Below, one piece after another: positions 22,830 through 35,995 of a stretch of DNA of 64,000 nucleotides (positions are counted from its first letter, which is position 1; every line of letters starts with the position of its first letter). This DNA is from Warburgia ugandensis. Its lineage: Eukaryota; Streptophyta; Magnoliopsida; Canellales; Canellaceae. The stretch covers positions 45,773,729 to 45,837,728 of the forward strand of contig CP141133.1 in assembly GCA_035236585.1 (NCBI GenBank). The letters are read 5' to 3'. The notes under the pieces are model-generated. The model saw only the letters and a list, made by a program, of their open reading frames with translations, was not told where the DNA came from and made no database searches. The position numbers were made by a program, and so were the translations under genes.

Positions 22830-25290
22830 AAACCATATGTCATGTAGGAGTCAGACCCATATCATATAAGATCTAAGCCATTCAAATCATTGGCATGGCT
22901 CACATGGCTTGTGGCAAAAAATACATCAATTTTGGATAAGGTCTTTGGATCATAGGTCTTCTATGCCATGGCCGATGTTGTTAATTCTTTGGATCTTCTA
23001 AAATGTGGACCAACTTGAAGTTATTATTTGCAAAGATATCCAGCTATAATTTTAAGGCATCATGTCATTTACCTTTTTGGGTCATAGCTTTTATGGTCTC
23101 ACTAAAATATTGTGTTTGAATATGCTTTTATGGTTCAAATTTGTTGCACCTAATGGGACCACATATACTTCTTGAGATTTTTTAATGGGAAAATAGCACG
23201 TGTTATAGTGATCTTTTGAGTGGTTTGCCTGGTAGAAAAAAATAAAAACTTGAAATAGCAAGTTGAATGGTGTCCTACCTAATTTCAATAGTGTGCATTT
23301 CACCAACCTTTACTTAAACCCTAACCTCAAGACTAGTTTAGCATGTGTGATAAAAGCTTTCCTACTTTGTACTCTCTCTTCTTTTTGGTACATACCCTTA
23401 TAGAAAAAAGCATATTAATATAAATGCAACGAGATTTTTTCTTCAAGCAATGTGGGACTAAATTTATAGTAACTTTACACTTTGAAAAGCTTTTGGAGGG
23501 ATAAATATCAACACCTAACTAAAGATACTATAACCATTGGATGACGAAATGGACTTTGAAACTTATTAACATTCTCCATAAAAGGTACTATTAATACTCT
23601 TGCTGGTATTAAAATCATTAAAAGAACACTCAACAACTTATTTTGCATTAGGTTGAATATGTGTATATTATTAGTTGATGGTTGAAAAAAAAAATACTAG
23701 GTACCCTCTTCTTTCTCAAATTTAAGGCCGTAAGGAGTGCCTTCCTTCTCTTTCCTACTTTCTAGTTATTTGTGTACTGTATACAATCCCCTTTGTACTT
23801 TCTTGCCTTTGCTAGATAAATTGCCAACTAATCATTTAAGTCATCTCTATATTAATATAATGATAGAAAGAATACCTTATTGTTCTTAGACTTCAAGTAG
23901 TTTTAGATTTCACCATGTCAAAATGCAAATATCTTACTATATATAAAGGATCTAAATATAAAATCTAAGATTAAATAACTCAATGCTTCTATTATTGGAT
24001 CTATAGTTAATCTTGTGGACCCTTAGGGTCACCAAAAATATTTAAATGGAGTTCCCCCAAAAAATAACTCTGGGAAGATAGAGTAGAACTTAATATGATA
24101 AGTAGTAGGAATAAACAAACACATTTCATTAAAAAGAAATTCTTCTTGCCCTATTCCTATTTTTCCCACCAAAGTGAATGATTGATTCATTTCATACTAA
24201 ACATAATGGGAGGAAATCCTTTGATAACACTAATTCCTATTTCTCAATGATATCCCACGATCGAGACTATTGGCTAAATCTTATGAAAGCATTAAGAGAT
24301 TGAAGAGGAACTTGTTAGCAAAGAAGAGTAGCTTCCCAACACCGAGGACAGACTACTTTAGGGCTTAAGATGGCTTGTTTTCTTGTCCCCTAGAGTGTCA
24401 GGGAACTATTCATTCCTCCCAAGCAAGGCTCTTGCATGTCTTGGATCTAATTAGATCAACTAGCAACCAATTTATGGAACAAGGAGTTAAGCAAGGGCTA
24501 AGATATTGATTAAAGAACCTAGATGATTTCAAATGAAATCAGATTGGTGTTGTATCCTTGTGATTGTATTCCAAATTATTATACTAGATGAGTAGGTTGG
24601 GTCTAGCTTCCATGCTCTGTCAAGGAAGAAGGTGCAAGGTCAAGCCCCATTAGTCTTGAACTAAGATTCGATGAATTCATCAATCATCTCTTTATGTTTC
24701 ATAAAAGAGAGCGGGGGGGGGGGGGGGGGGGGAGCTGATGATTATTCATTTGCTTCTCACATTCTATGAATAGCCAAGATAGTGAGGAATATCTAGAAGT
24801 AGCTAAAAGGATAGTTATTGAATCACTGCCACCACATACAAGTGTTCCTCCTACTATTGCTATTAATATGAATAATAGAATCTCTATTATTGTTCACAAG
24901 GAGCTAGATGAGATGAAACTATCATGTTCAATTTTGTAGTAGAGGTAGGATGGAGAAACAACCATCAACTATAACCCTAAAAGAACTAGATTTGATTAAC
25001 AACATAGAAGAAGAATGAATGGAATATCTTATTTAGAAAATCATACTTGTTTCAATAGATAGATTCTTCAAGCACTTGAGCTTGCTTAGATCACATTTAG
25101 ACAAATAAAAGTAGGGCAAAATGGCAAATTCACTTGCTGCAATACAATACCTCATGCCTCGAAACAAGGACAAGCTTATTTTCAAATGCCTCTTTTATTA
25201 CAAAGATCCTCAGTTATGAAGCTCATGAACTACTTCAAACTATCAAAATGAGCCATTTAATTCTTAATTAAAGAATTAATCAAATTGCAC
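22830..25290. other. Intergenic, no gene recognised
   Basis: This AT-rich sequence has no recognisable coding region. A homopolymer G tract of 20 bp lies at 24713-24732. Just after it, about 24760-24930 is open on the plus strand (NSQDSEEYLEVAKRIVIESL, then PPTIAINMNNRISIIVHKEL), with composition that looks protein-like. I do not recognise it, and it has no start or splice context, so it may be a scrap of a transposon. Confidence 0.6.
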
Positions 25291-25295
25291 CAAGC

Positions 25296-25354
25296 ACTAT
25301 TTGAACCTATGACCAATTAGTTACCAACTGACCACTCTACCATTGAGGTACTAA
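25296..25354 (-). repeat. tRNA-like remnant (possible SINE head)
   Basis: On the minus strand the segment contains TGGTAGAGTGG (A-box-like, 25342-25332) and, 34 nt downstream, GGTTCAAAT (B-box-like). A possible 5-bp anticodon stem lies between them, around CAGTT/AATTG with a TAA in the loop. The T-arm and acceptor stems do not close, so it is not a working tRNA. A tRNA-derived SINE head or a tRNA pseudogene are the two readings. No A-rich tail or target duplication was established. Confidence 0.4.
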
Positions 25355-25516
25355 GGAATGACAGGAATAAAAAACTAATTGGGGCGGTTTGATCCATATG
25401 AAATAAATCAAGAAAAAATTCTTAACTTACTATCTATGTACTATATATAACACACAACCTAATCTAGAAATTGATACTATTCATCTTATTTCTCTTTGCA
25501 ATACTTGAAAAGAAAG

Positions 25517-28254
25517 TGGTGTTGTTTTAATTAAAACTTGTAAGTGCGTGAATCATTTTCAATATATTACGCTACTGAGGTTGATCCCACGAGGAGTTGA
25601 TCTAATGTGATGCTAGTGGTCCCCACTTTAAACTATCTAGCCTAGCCAAAATTCAAGAGATATTTTTAACCTAACTAGAATTGGAAATTAACACATGAAA
25701 TTGGAAACTAAGCAAAAATAAGAAACATGCTAAATTGAAAACTTTACTAAAATATGCGCTTTCTAAAATTAAAACTTTTCTAAATTAAAAACTTCTAAAT
25801 TTATGAATTTCCTAATTAAAAAAATTCCTAAATGAAATTTTCCAAAATGCAATTTAGCAACTTCCCTAAGCTAACTTTCCTAAACATGAAATTAACAACT
25901 AATCCAAAGAAAACATTCTTTAACAAACTACTTTCCTAATCATGCAAAACAAAGAAAACTTAGCAACCAAATCAACTACTTTGCAAGTGTGACAAAATTA
26001 ATTATTTTCCAAACTAACTAAGATGCAAAATAATGGAATCTAAGTCCAACTAAACAAGAGAAATAAAGAAAAATTACCACTAACAAACAATGAAAGAAAA
26101 CTATCTAAGCAGCATGCATGTAACTATGGAATGCATCATTCATTGGATAGGAGTGGATTTAATCAACTACTTTGAAAACCTAAGCATGCAATCTTATTCT
26201 AACATTAACTAAGCTATCTAACAATATAGTTGGGATCTTGAAAAATCAAATAAACATGAGTTGTATGGTGATGGAAATTAACATAACCCATTGATGAAAA
26301 GAAATTCCAGCAACATGGTAATTGAATCATTCAATGAGTAGAGCATGTAAAACATGGGATTAATCACTTCTAATGCAATCAAACATTCAATAACAAAGAT
26401 AATTAATGCTAGACACAAACATGAATTAAAAATTCCAACTAACTTTATTGAATCAAATAAAAAATTCATCAACATAATACCCCATACATGCAATCCAAAT
26501 CTGAAATTTAAATTCTATTACAATGATGTTCACTTAATCTTAATCAATTCTTTAATGTAAGAAAATCATTCTTCAATTGTTCCAACAATCACTCATGAAC
26601 AAGCATGCTAGAAATCAAGGGAAAATCCTATGGAATAATAAGGCAACAACTAATGGAAACTCAAGCAAACAAAGCTGGAAATCAAGAGGGCTGAAACAGA
26701 ACAAAGATGCAATGAAAGGTAAAGAGCAAAGCTAGATTCAAGATGACTTCCCTTGGCTGTCACTCCAAGGGAAAACCATCCTTGAATATTAGTTTTAAAG
26801 GCAAGGAAAGATAAAGGAAAATTAGCTTGAAAGAAGTAAATTCCAGTAAAGAGAACAAGGAAGCTAACCAACCTTCAAAGATGACTCATACACCCTAAAA
26901 GTCCTAGGTTGAGCACTTGAGGAAGAACCACACACCTTGGAAGGAAGTGGTAGCACCCAAGGATTCCACAAAACATAAGCAAAAGAGATAAAAGATGGCT
27001 GTAAGAAGAGGGTGTCTCCTTCTAAGGGAGGAGATGTCTCTTTCCCTTAAGTGAAAGTTCTCTCTTTGCTTGGATTTTGCTACGTTTTATGCTTATTCTC
27101 CTATTTTTTTTGTTGGTTGCCCTAGTGCTAAGGTATGATGGGGATTAAAGTGTGTCAATTTGAATGGCTAGGATGGACAAAAGGTTAAGGATTTCAAATA
27201 AGAAAGTGTGTGGAAGGTGGCTACCTCTTTTGGAGTGGAGTAGGTGGCAAACGCTACCGTTTTAGGATGGGGCAACTCCCTCCATATCAAAGTCATTGAA
27301 ACATATTTAAAATAGGAAAGTGGGTAGGGATTGGATGGGAAAGAGATGGAGGGTGTTAGGTGTAGAATTTTGGTTGGTTGGGAAGTTTCCTAAGAGGTGG
27401 AATGAGATAGAGTTTTGGAAAGATGCAACTCTACAAAGAAAATTCATAGTGCATCTTAAGGATGAGGTTGAAATTGATGAAAAAGTGGAGAAAAACACTA
27501 AAGATGAAATGCACTTGTCCCATTGGTCCACATACCATCTCATTCTAATAATATTTTCCTTAATTATCTTTAAAATAACTCATGGATAATCTTCTTGAAT
27601 CTCGACCAATCCTTGACTTTCATTTAGCTTAGCTTGATGGCTTTGATGGCTAACTTTGAAGGCTCCATTGACTAGGATGCATGGCTGGTTTTGAAAGCTG
27701 TCTTGGCTTGACTTCTTGGCTCAATCCATTGGCTTAAGTGGCTAGTATGATTTTTCTTTAATTCCTTAGCTTGCCACCTTCTCACATGGCTTGTATGGCT
27801 TAAGTGGCTTAAGTGGCTTTCATGCAAAGCTGGTGGGAATGCATGGCTTATTTCATGGGCCCACTTTGACCATCTTTAGCTCTTTTAATCACATTCATTA
27901 CTAGTCCATGAGATGATCTTGGCTTTTGGTTTCATGTTGAAGTGATGATTTTGAAGCTTTGAGTCGATCTTTTACTCTTAATCTTCAATTTCATCCCGAT
28001 CAATCTCAGCCATTGGATCATCATCTTACTTCTTACAAAAAGTGAAAAACCCTAATTTAAATCTTATAAAAACATGATTGATAATATACTTACCTTGGAT
28101 TAGCCTCTGGACCTACAAAACATCAAAATTTTAGGTTATTAGTTAAAAAATGCATGTGCTACGAATTTTAGTCTAAAAACCTAATTTACCCGTGTAAGTT
28201 ATAACACATGGGTAACTAATTGGATGGGTTTTATGCAAAATTAGACACTTATCA
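25517..28254 (-). mobile_element. 3' LTR of the minus-strand gypsy fossil
   Basis: In element orientation it begins TGATAAGTGTCTAATTTTGC at 28254 and ends near 25517-25520 with AATTAAAACAACAC. It aligns along its whole length with 35996-38697. It carries the long block near 26640-26830 with a CCTTGGCTGTCACTCCAAGG imperfect palindrome that also recurs in the LTR fragment at 62560-63855. Confidence 0.88.
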
Positions 28255-30057
28255 CATCCTCCCAACGAGCATTTTGCTAGTCCTGAGAAAAACATGTGAA
28301 AAATCATTTTACAAAAACAAATACAAAGTACAACTTTCATAGGTACTCACAATTGCATTTAGCACTTGCAACATGTCCTTAAACCCTTAGGTTACTCCTA
28401 GTGGAAGAGTTAAGCCTCATGAGAGTTTGTAGTTATTATACCCATAAAATTCTCTATAGTTGAGTCCCCTATTCCATCTCATAGAATCCTAGTTCATTAG
28501 CACTCTACTAGTTTTTCAAAACTTAGTGGTGAAGATTGACAATTTTACAAATCAATACACATACTAAAGACATTTCATTCTTGTTATTTCTTAGAGTGCA
28601 TGTGTGTGTGTGACTAGTTGAGTCATGACTTCTAACTGGATATGCTTAAATTCCATTGAAAAATATCTTGACCTTAAATCTTCACAGGTATGCTCTTGGA
28701 AATGAAGCTCTCAGATAAGGGTTTAAACATATTTCTCTTATTGCATGACTAGATTTAACAAAGTTAATGGTTAGCATAAATTTTTGAAGCACTAAAGAGA
28801 TAAAGAGAAGTGATCCTTAAGAATTGATGTCATTACCAAGAATAGTAAGGGTATTTACTTTAGTTCCTTCTTTTTATCTCCTCTTTAAGGCTATATTCCA
28901 CCTAAGATCTATAGGTCTTTAACTAGGATAAAATGTAAGCTTGGGTAGGCTTCTGAAAAGAAGGGTATAAGGATTTCAAAGGTTGAAAATTGAGTAAAGT
29001 TCTTCTTTTTTATTGTTGGACAATTCTTCCTCGACTTTGTTGAAGTGAATTTCTCTTGTATTATTCAAATTTTCTCTTTTCTATGATACTTCGTTCTTTT
29101 CACTTTGTTTTTTGGCTTCTTTGGAAGGAAGACCACTAATTTTATCACTTCTTTGAATTTTTGTCCTCTTCTGAACTTTTCTACTAATTCTACTCTTTTT
29201 GAATATGTGTAATGGTTATTTATTTTATTAGTTTTTTGGGTTAAGGTGAGTGAGCTTAAAGAAGAAAGGCTTAGTAATAGGCTCAAAAGCGGTTAACTAG
29301 GGGCTGGAATATAGTGGGTGGGCTTTATGTCTTTGGGTTGAACAAGGATGGCCTATATCATTTCCTAGGTTTCCTAAAGTCTATCAAATTTAATTAATTT
29401 TATGGAAAATAACTATTACTCATATTTATTCTTAATAGTTAACCAAAACAAGGATAACAGGATCACACTAAGCTATGTACGCTGAAGAAATTATGTAATT
29501 ACTTATAATTCTCTAAAAGAAATAAGTTTCTAAACTCACTGGGTTATAGGTCTCCACTAATTTCTCTATTAGTCTTGACTATGTGCTATGTGTAAATGGT
29601 TTACGAGAGTTTTCATAAAATGCTTCAACACATGAATAATATGGAAAAATAGCCATATACACTTAAGAGGTGAAAATAGTAGAATTACTAAATTCTAATC
29701 ATTTAGTTTTCATCACAATAAGGGAACTCTTCCAAAAATGTTTTTTTTTTTTTAAGAGAAAATTCAAAATCCCTATATGCATATACACCCCCAACATGAA
29801 TGAAACATTATCTCCAATGTTTGAAAACATAGGATCTTATATGATAATGGAAAAATGTAGACAATGGAGATATTTAAAACATCTGGATTGCTTCCTAGGG
29901 AGCACTAAGTTTTATGTCTTCAACTAGACATAATGATGAGTGCACTTATGGTAATCAACAAGGGTTCCTAGAGTGGTAATCGAAGGTGGGTCATGATAAT
30001 GAGGTGCCTCTAATAGTATCTCATCAATCTCAGGATTTGGCATCTGAAGGAAAGGTT
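28255..30057 (-). mobile_element. 3' non-coding region and polypurine tract of the minus-strand gypsy fossil
   Basis: On the minus strand GCAAAATGCTCGTTGGGAGG leads directly into the LTR, the equivalent of the tract at 2111-2133 in the plus-strand element. The rest of the stretch aligns with 328-2110 and has no coding frame that I can support. Confidence 0.75.
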
Positions 30058-31190
30058 TTAACCTTTGACCATTAACTTTCTAGATTTCTCCATCCTTCTC
30101 AATCTCAATGGCCCATAAGGATAGGTTATGGAAACTATATAAGGTCTAGTCCATGTAGTTCTGAGTGTTCTTAGGAAGAGATGCAAATTAGAGCTATATG
30201 ATAAGACCTTTTGTCTAGGTGTGAAGGATTTTCTTAAGATTTGGCGATCATGTGTAACCTTCATCCTATCTTTGCATAATCATGTCGAGTCATATGCATC
30301 TTTCCTCAATTCTTCCAACTCATTGAGTTAGAGTTTTTAACGGGTCCTAAAAAAATCTAAGTCGAAATTGAGCTTTTTGATAGCCCCAATACGCTTTGTG
30401 CTCTAAATCTACTGGTAAGTGACAGGCCTTTCCATAGACCAGATGGTAAGGTGACATTCGAGTTTTATATGCTATACCATAAGCCTACGAAGCATTGTTA
30501 AGTCTCATAGAGTAGTCTTTCCCACTTGGATTGACTGTCTTCTCTAATATCCGATTTATCTCCCTATTGGATATCTTTACTTGACCACTAGTCTAAGGGT
30601 GGTATGGGGTAGCTATTCTATGGTTTACACCATACTTTTTCATTAAATTTTCAAACACTTTATTACAAAAGTGTTCTCCCCCATCACTTATTATAACTCT
30701 TGGAGTACCAAACCTTGTAAAGATATTTACTTTAAAGAATTTTATCACAACTTTGTTGTCATTAGTTTTACAGGGTATAGCCTCCACCTACTTGGACATG
30801 TAGTCTACTCCACTAAGATGTAAAGATTCCCAAAAGAATTAAGAAAGGGACCCATGAAATCTATTCCCCAAACATCAAATGGCTCTACAATAAGGATTGG
30901 GTTTAAGGGCATCATATGTCTCCTTCCTGGACTACCTAATCTTTGACACCTCACACATGTTGTGTAGTAAGCATGTGCATCCTTAAATATGGTAGGCCAA
31001 TAAAAATCACACTGTAAATATTTTGCAGCTGTCTTTCTTGAGGTAAAATGACCGCCACATGCATGATCATGACAGAAGTAGATGATCTTATTATGCTCAC
31101 TATCAGGTATGCATCTCCTAATTCCTTGATTGAGACAGTACTTGAATAAGTATGGGTCGTCATAGGTAAAATATCTAACCTCGGTCAAAC
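30058..31190 (-). mobile_element. Integrase region of the minus-strand gypsy fossil
   Basis: Recognisable pieces in order on the minus strand: the HHCC zinc-binding part (HDHACGGHFTSRKTAAKYLQ, then FYWPTIFKDAHAY and CVRCQRLG), the start of the catalytic core (FDVWGIDFMGPFLNSFGNLY), the second core part (RFGTPRVIISDGGEHFCN, then YGVNHRIATPYHP) and the basic tail. This order and these motifs are those of a Ty3/gypsy integrase. The region is broken and is treated as a fossil. Confidence 0.9.
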
Positions 31191-32860
31191 GTCACTTTTT
31201 ATCTTGTTTAGTCTAAAGATTAGGCATTTATCTTATAATAAGATAATTAACAATATCACCATAACAAGACAATTGGGAAATATGCAATAACTATTCATTG
31301 GGGAAGGATTCAATTATCGGCATGTGACAACTGGTATGCTCCACCATAGTCTAGATAAGTAGTCTACTACAACATTTTTTGAACCTTTCTTAGCCCAAAT
31401 TTCTAATCAAACTCTTGTAGTAATAGTATCCAATGAATCAACCAAGGTTTTTGCCTCCCTTTTAGAAAGGAGGTACTTTAAAGTAGCGTGATCCGAGTAC
31501 ACTATAACTTTAGACCCTAATAAGTAAGGTCTAAACTTATCCAAACCAAACACTACATCTAACAACTATTTCTCTGTGGTCAAATAATTGAGTTGTGTCA
31601 TTTAATATTTTACTAGCATAGTATATTACATAGGAAAGTTTATCAATGCACTGCCCCAAAACAGTTCCAATCGAATAATCCAATGCATGACATATTCTCT
31701 CGAATGGTGTGTTCTAGTCTAGTGGTTGGATAATGGGTGCAGAAGTTAACTCAGCCTTAAGTCACTCAAATTCTTTCTTATAGTCATCATCAATGTCAAA
31801 AATGACCTCCTTTGTAATTAAATTATAGAAGGGCTTGGCAATTTAGCTAAAATCCCCTATGAAGCATCTGTAAAAGCTAGTATGTCCTAAAAAGGAGCAG
31901 AGTTCTTTCACCGTCCTTGGTGGAGGCAGGTTGATATTAAATCCACTTTTACCTTATCAACTTTTATCCAATTGAGTGATATTATCTGCCCTAAAACTAT
32001 CCAACTTTATACCATAAAATGGCACTTTTCACAGTTTAACTCAAGATTTTTCTCCTAAAACCTTATTAGAACTCACTTAAGTGGTGTAGGCACTCATTAA
32101 ATGATGACCCACATATTGAGAAGTCATCCATAAACACCTCAAGAAACCTTTCTATTATATTAGAGAACATGCTCAACATACACCTTTGAAATGTAGCAGG
32201 AGTGTTACAAAGTCCAAAAGGCATACATCGGTAAACAAAGATTCGAAAAGCGTAGGTGAAGTTGATCTTCTCCTAATCTTCAAGTGCTCTGGAATCTGGT
32301 TGTAACCATAATATTCGTCTAGAAAAAACTAATAACTATGTCCAACCAACCTTTCTAGCATTTGTTCAATGAAGGGTAGAGGAAAATGATCTTCCCTCAT
32401 GACCGCATTCAACTTTCAATAGTCAATGCAAACTCTCCACTAAGTGGTCATGTAGGTGGGTACTAACTCATTATCCTCATTTTTTACTACCGTGACCTCA
32501 AATTTCTTGTGTACAACTTGAATGAGATTGACCCAATTACTGTCAAAAATAGGATATATAACTCCAACATCTAAAAGATTTAAGACTTCATCTCTAACCA
32601 CATCCTTCATGTGGGGATTATTTCATATTTGAGTTTCCCTAGAAGGTTTTGCATTTTCTTTTAGGTGTATCTTATGCTTGTAGACAGTTGGACTAATCCC
32701 TTGTACATCTACTATCATCCATCCTAGAGCAATTTTGTATTCCTTAAGGACATATAAAAGCTTACCCTCCTGTTCATTATCTAAATATGATGATATTATC
32801 ACAAATAAGGTTTCATCTAGGCCTAGATATGAATATTTCAATTGTCGGGCAAGGATTTTA
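31191..32860 (-). mobile_element. Reverse transcriptase/RNase H region of the minus-strand gypsy fossil
   Basis: The pol core lies between the integrase and the gag part. The segment at 32623-32841 carries the linker preceding the RT (an LLYVLKEYKIALGWMIVDVQ-like line, then GISPTVYKHKIHL), which is typical of Athila/Tat. Downstream sequence has RT- and RNase H-like scraps but is heavily decayed. Confidence 0.8.
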
Positions 32861-35800
32861 GGTCCAGAGATGGTGGTAACCCTATCAAGGGTATGGGGAC
32901 AAATTCAGAAGGTGGGAGTGATTCCACATAAGGACCCCACTTGGAGGTATCTATGATTGGAGCAACCTCTAGAAGCTTGTTTACCTCCTTAATAGATTTT
33001 TATAGATCAAATTCTCCAATAAAGTGCATGAGACAATACTCTAGTGCGTCAGAGATGGACAATGGTGGATGAATGGCATTAATTAGACTCTCAATCAAAT
33101 TGACATTGCAAGAATCATTGAGGTTTAAATGCTTCCATTAACTCATTGAAGTTTGTTCCCTTTCTAGCCTTGTTCAGTAGCTGAGGAAAAAGGGCTTTAA
33201 GCACATAGGGTGCCTCCACTATAGGTTGTATAGGGTTTTTCTATCTTTTCTCTTTCTCCCTTATTTTGATTGCCTCTTTCTCCTCTACAATTTCCTTAGC
33301 CTACCCTACTTTGTTATCAATCTGACGATCACTCCTAAGGATGGTTATAGACTTAGCATGCTAATGAGGGTTAAAGTTTTGAGAACTTGACCCTATTTCA
33401 AATTGGCCCTTCGAGTTAAGGCTAGGTTTACTAGGAACTGACCATCTCCTCTATTATGTAATTCAACTTATAATTGGCTTACCTCCATATCTAACTTGGC
33501 TATAGTTTGAGAGTTAACAAGGGTTGAATGTCTATTATCATTTTGCAACTAGTGTAAGGCCTTTTTGGTGTCGTCATTTTCTTTTAAAAAAATTTTAACA
33601 ATGGCCTAAATGTTTTCATCAAAAGATGGTTTCTTTTGTTGCTGAGTTTGTTGGAAAACAAGTGGCTATTCGGGAACTGTAGCTTTAGGGGAAAAGTTTT
33701 GGCCAAGGGGTTCACAGATGGTACCTTGGGTAGTTATTCTTTGACTAGGAAAAGTTGGGATGCCTAGTTGATCTAGGTTTGTAGATCTCAGAATATAGGT
33801 TGACACTAGGTTGGCAATATGCATTCAATGCATTCACTTGGTCAACAAGACAAACATTCAGCACTCTATTTAATGGACAAGACGTGATCATATGGGCTAG
33901 GCTAGAACATATAGTACAAAACTCTTGTGGAGGTTTAAGTGATGTGGCAACCATAAAGGATTAAAACATAGTTTAAACTTGTCCACTCTACCATCGTACT
34001 TGTCCATTATTGCTAGTGCAGAGTTGAGTTTATGGGATATATTAGTATGAAATCCTATCTCATAGAGACCTCCTCTCTTGGTGGGCTGGTTGTTTCTCTC
34101 TTCTAATAGAATAATCCCATTGCTGGGAATTATCTATTAGAGTTTGAAAGAACTCCTAAGCCTCACTCTCATCTATTAATATGAGGGCCCCTCCACTCGC
34201 TTCATCTACCATTTGTTAATTTTGAGGCATCAATGCCTCATAGAAGTATTGAACTTTCAACCATTTCATGATATGGGCATTTTTGGAGCTATTCATTCCA
34301 CCATTCCTGACATTCGTAGTATTGTTCATCATCCCTTTGTTACAAATTGATAGTTTCATGATGAAGGGCATTTATATTGTGAATGAGGAAGAACTTGTTC
34401 AAAAACTTTCTAGACAATTAGTCCCATGTGTTGATGGAACCTACCTCCAAGGAATTAAGCAATGATTTGGCTTTATCCTTGAGTTAGAATAGGAATAGTC
34501 TAAGCCTAATAGAATCATCCTAAAATTTTTGGAACCTACATGTGGCACAAATATCAAGGAACTCCTAGGTATGTAGGTAGAGGTCTCCTCGCTCTCTACC
34601 ATAAAAAGTGGGGAGCAATTGTATGACTCTTAGCTTTAACTCAATGTGTCTATGTTTGTGGGAGGTAAAGATATACAGGATGGGGGGTTGAGTTGTAGTG
34701 ATGTATAGAAATCTTAAATGGCTTTGCACTTGACTTCTGCTAGTGGTTTAGCCATGGGGATGAGAACTTGGTTTCTTTCCCTTTGTCTTAAGTTGCATTG
34801 AATCTTTGGGTTGAAAGTTGTTAACTTTAGATTCTGAAATCAACGCCCTTGCATAAATGATCCTACACTAAATGCCCTCATCTAAATGATGACTCTAACT
34901 CCACATGATACAACATCAAATCCTAGTATCCACTAATTGAGTAATGTCTTGATTATCTTTTCTTACTGCATAAGTGGTAGCTTCTTAGGCCAAATCTAGA
35001 TAGATCCTCTTTTTGTCCAGATTTGACTATTGCTTACCATAGGTTCTACTCAAAAGTAGTTAATACAATCCTTGTGTTAGGAGATTTTTAGACCTCGACT
35101 AACATCAATGGAAGGCATGAGAAAATCACTTAGATTTTAAGACACCCACTATAATAAGAGTGCTCAAAAGCCACTGGAGTGACAATAAATCATGTCCTTC
35201 TAAAAGGGTCCTATGAGCTCGATACCCTATGTCTCTTTGTACTTGATTTTAAATTTAAATTCAAGAGTTGGGAACATGGCATACAAGGATATTCATTGAT
35301 TCTTAGGGGGGCCAAGGAGCTGGTGATAAAATCCAATCCTTATCTTATAAGGGTTCCTTGAGGCCATTACTAACATTAATTCCATTCCACCATAAAGTTG
35401 TAAATGTGCAATGCAAACAAAAGCAAACTAATGCAACCTATATATTATCCAACCAAGGCTAGAATGGTGCTCTAATGCAATAATCCTAAGTGAAGATGCA
35501 ACAATTATCAATGAATGGTCCTAACCTATATGAATTATACTAACATCCAAATGGAGATTATCCTAAGAATTAAAATATAAGTGAGAGATGCTCATAGTGA
35601 GAGGTTCGATGATGATAAAGTATGGGCCACCATACCCCACACGTGCCCTATATTATTACAACCCATTTAAAATTAAATAATAAAGAAATTGTAAAGTACA
35701 ATGGGCCTATCTACAAGTTTCATTCAAATCCTAATCTAGGAAAGCAATAAAACCTGATCTAAGAAGATAAAGCCATGGCCCATGGGATCGTTACCACTCC

Positions 35801-35995
35801 TTTGCTGATTTCTCTTGCATAAAAATCTAAGAAATATTGTCAATATGAGAAAAATAGAAACAAATGCAAAAAGTACACAAAAATCATGTAAAAACCCTAT
35901 TCTAATGCACCTTAAACCTAGACTAGAGGAAAACAACCTAAAGTATGGAATACTACATAAATTGTCACAACTCTCCTACATTGGAGTAAAACACT
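32861..35995 (-). mobile_element. Gag and leader region of the minus-strand gypsy fossil
   Basis: The segment at 33745-33954 contains a CCHC-like zinc knuckle (CTICSSLAHMITSCP) with flanking Asn- and Pro-rich sequence, like Athila-type gag. Upstream, to about 35000, gag-like scraps continue. About 35000-35995 is leader. Just inside the 5' LTR the minus strand reads CTCCAATGTAGGAGAG, which may be a worn tRNA-Asp-type primer site; that point is tentative. Confidence 0.7.
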
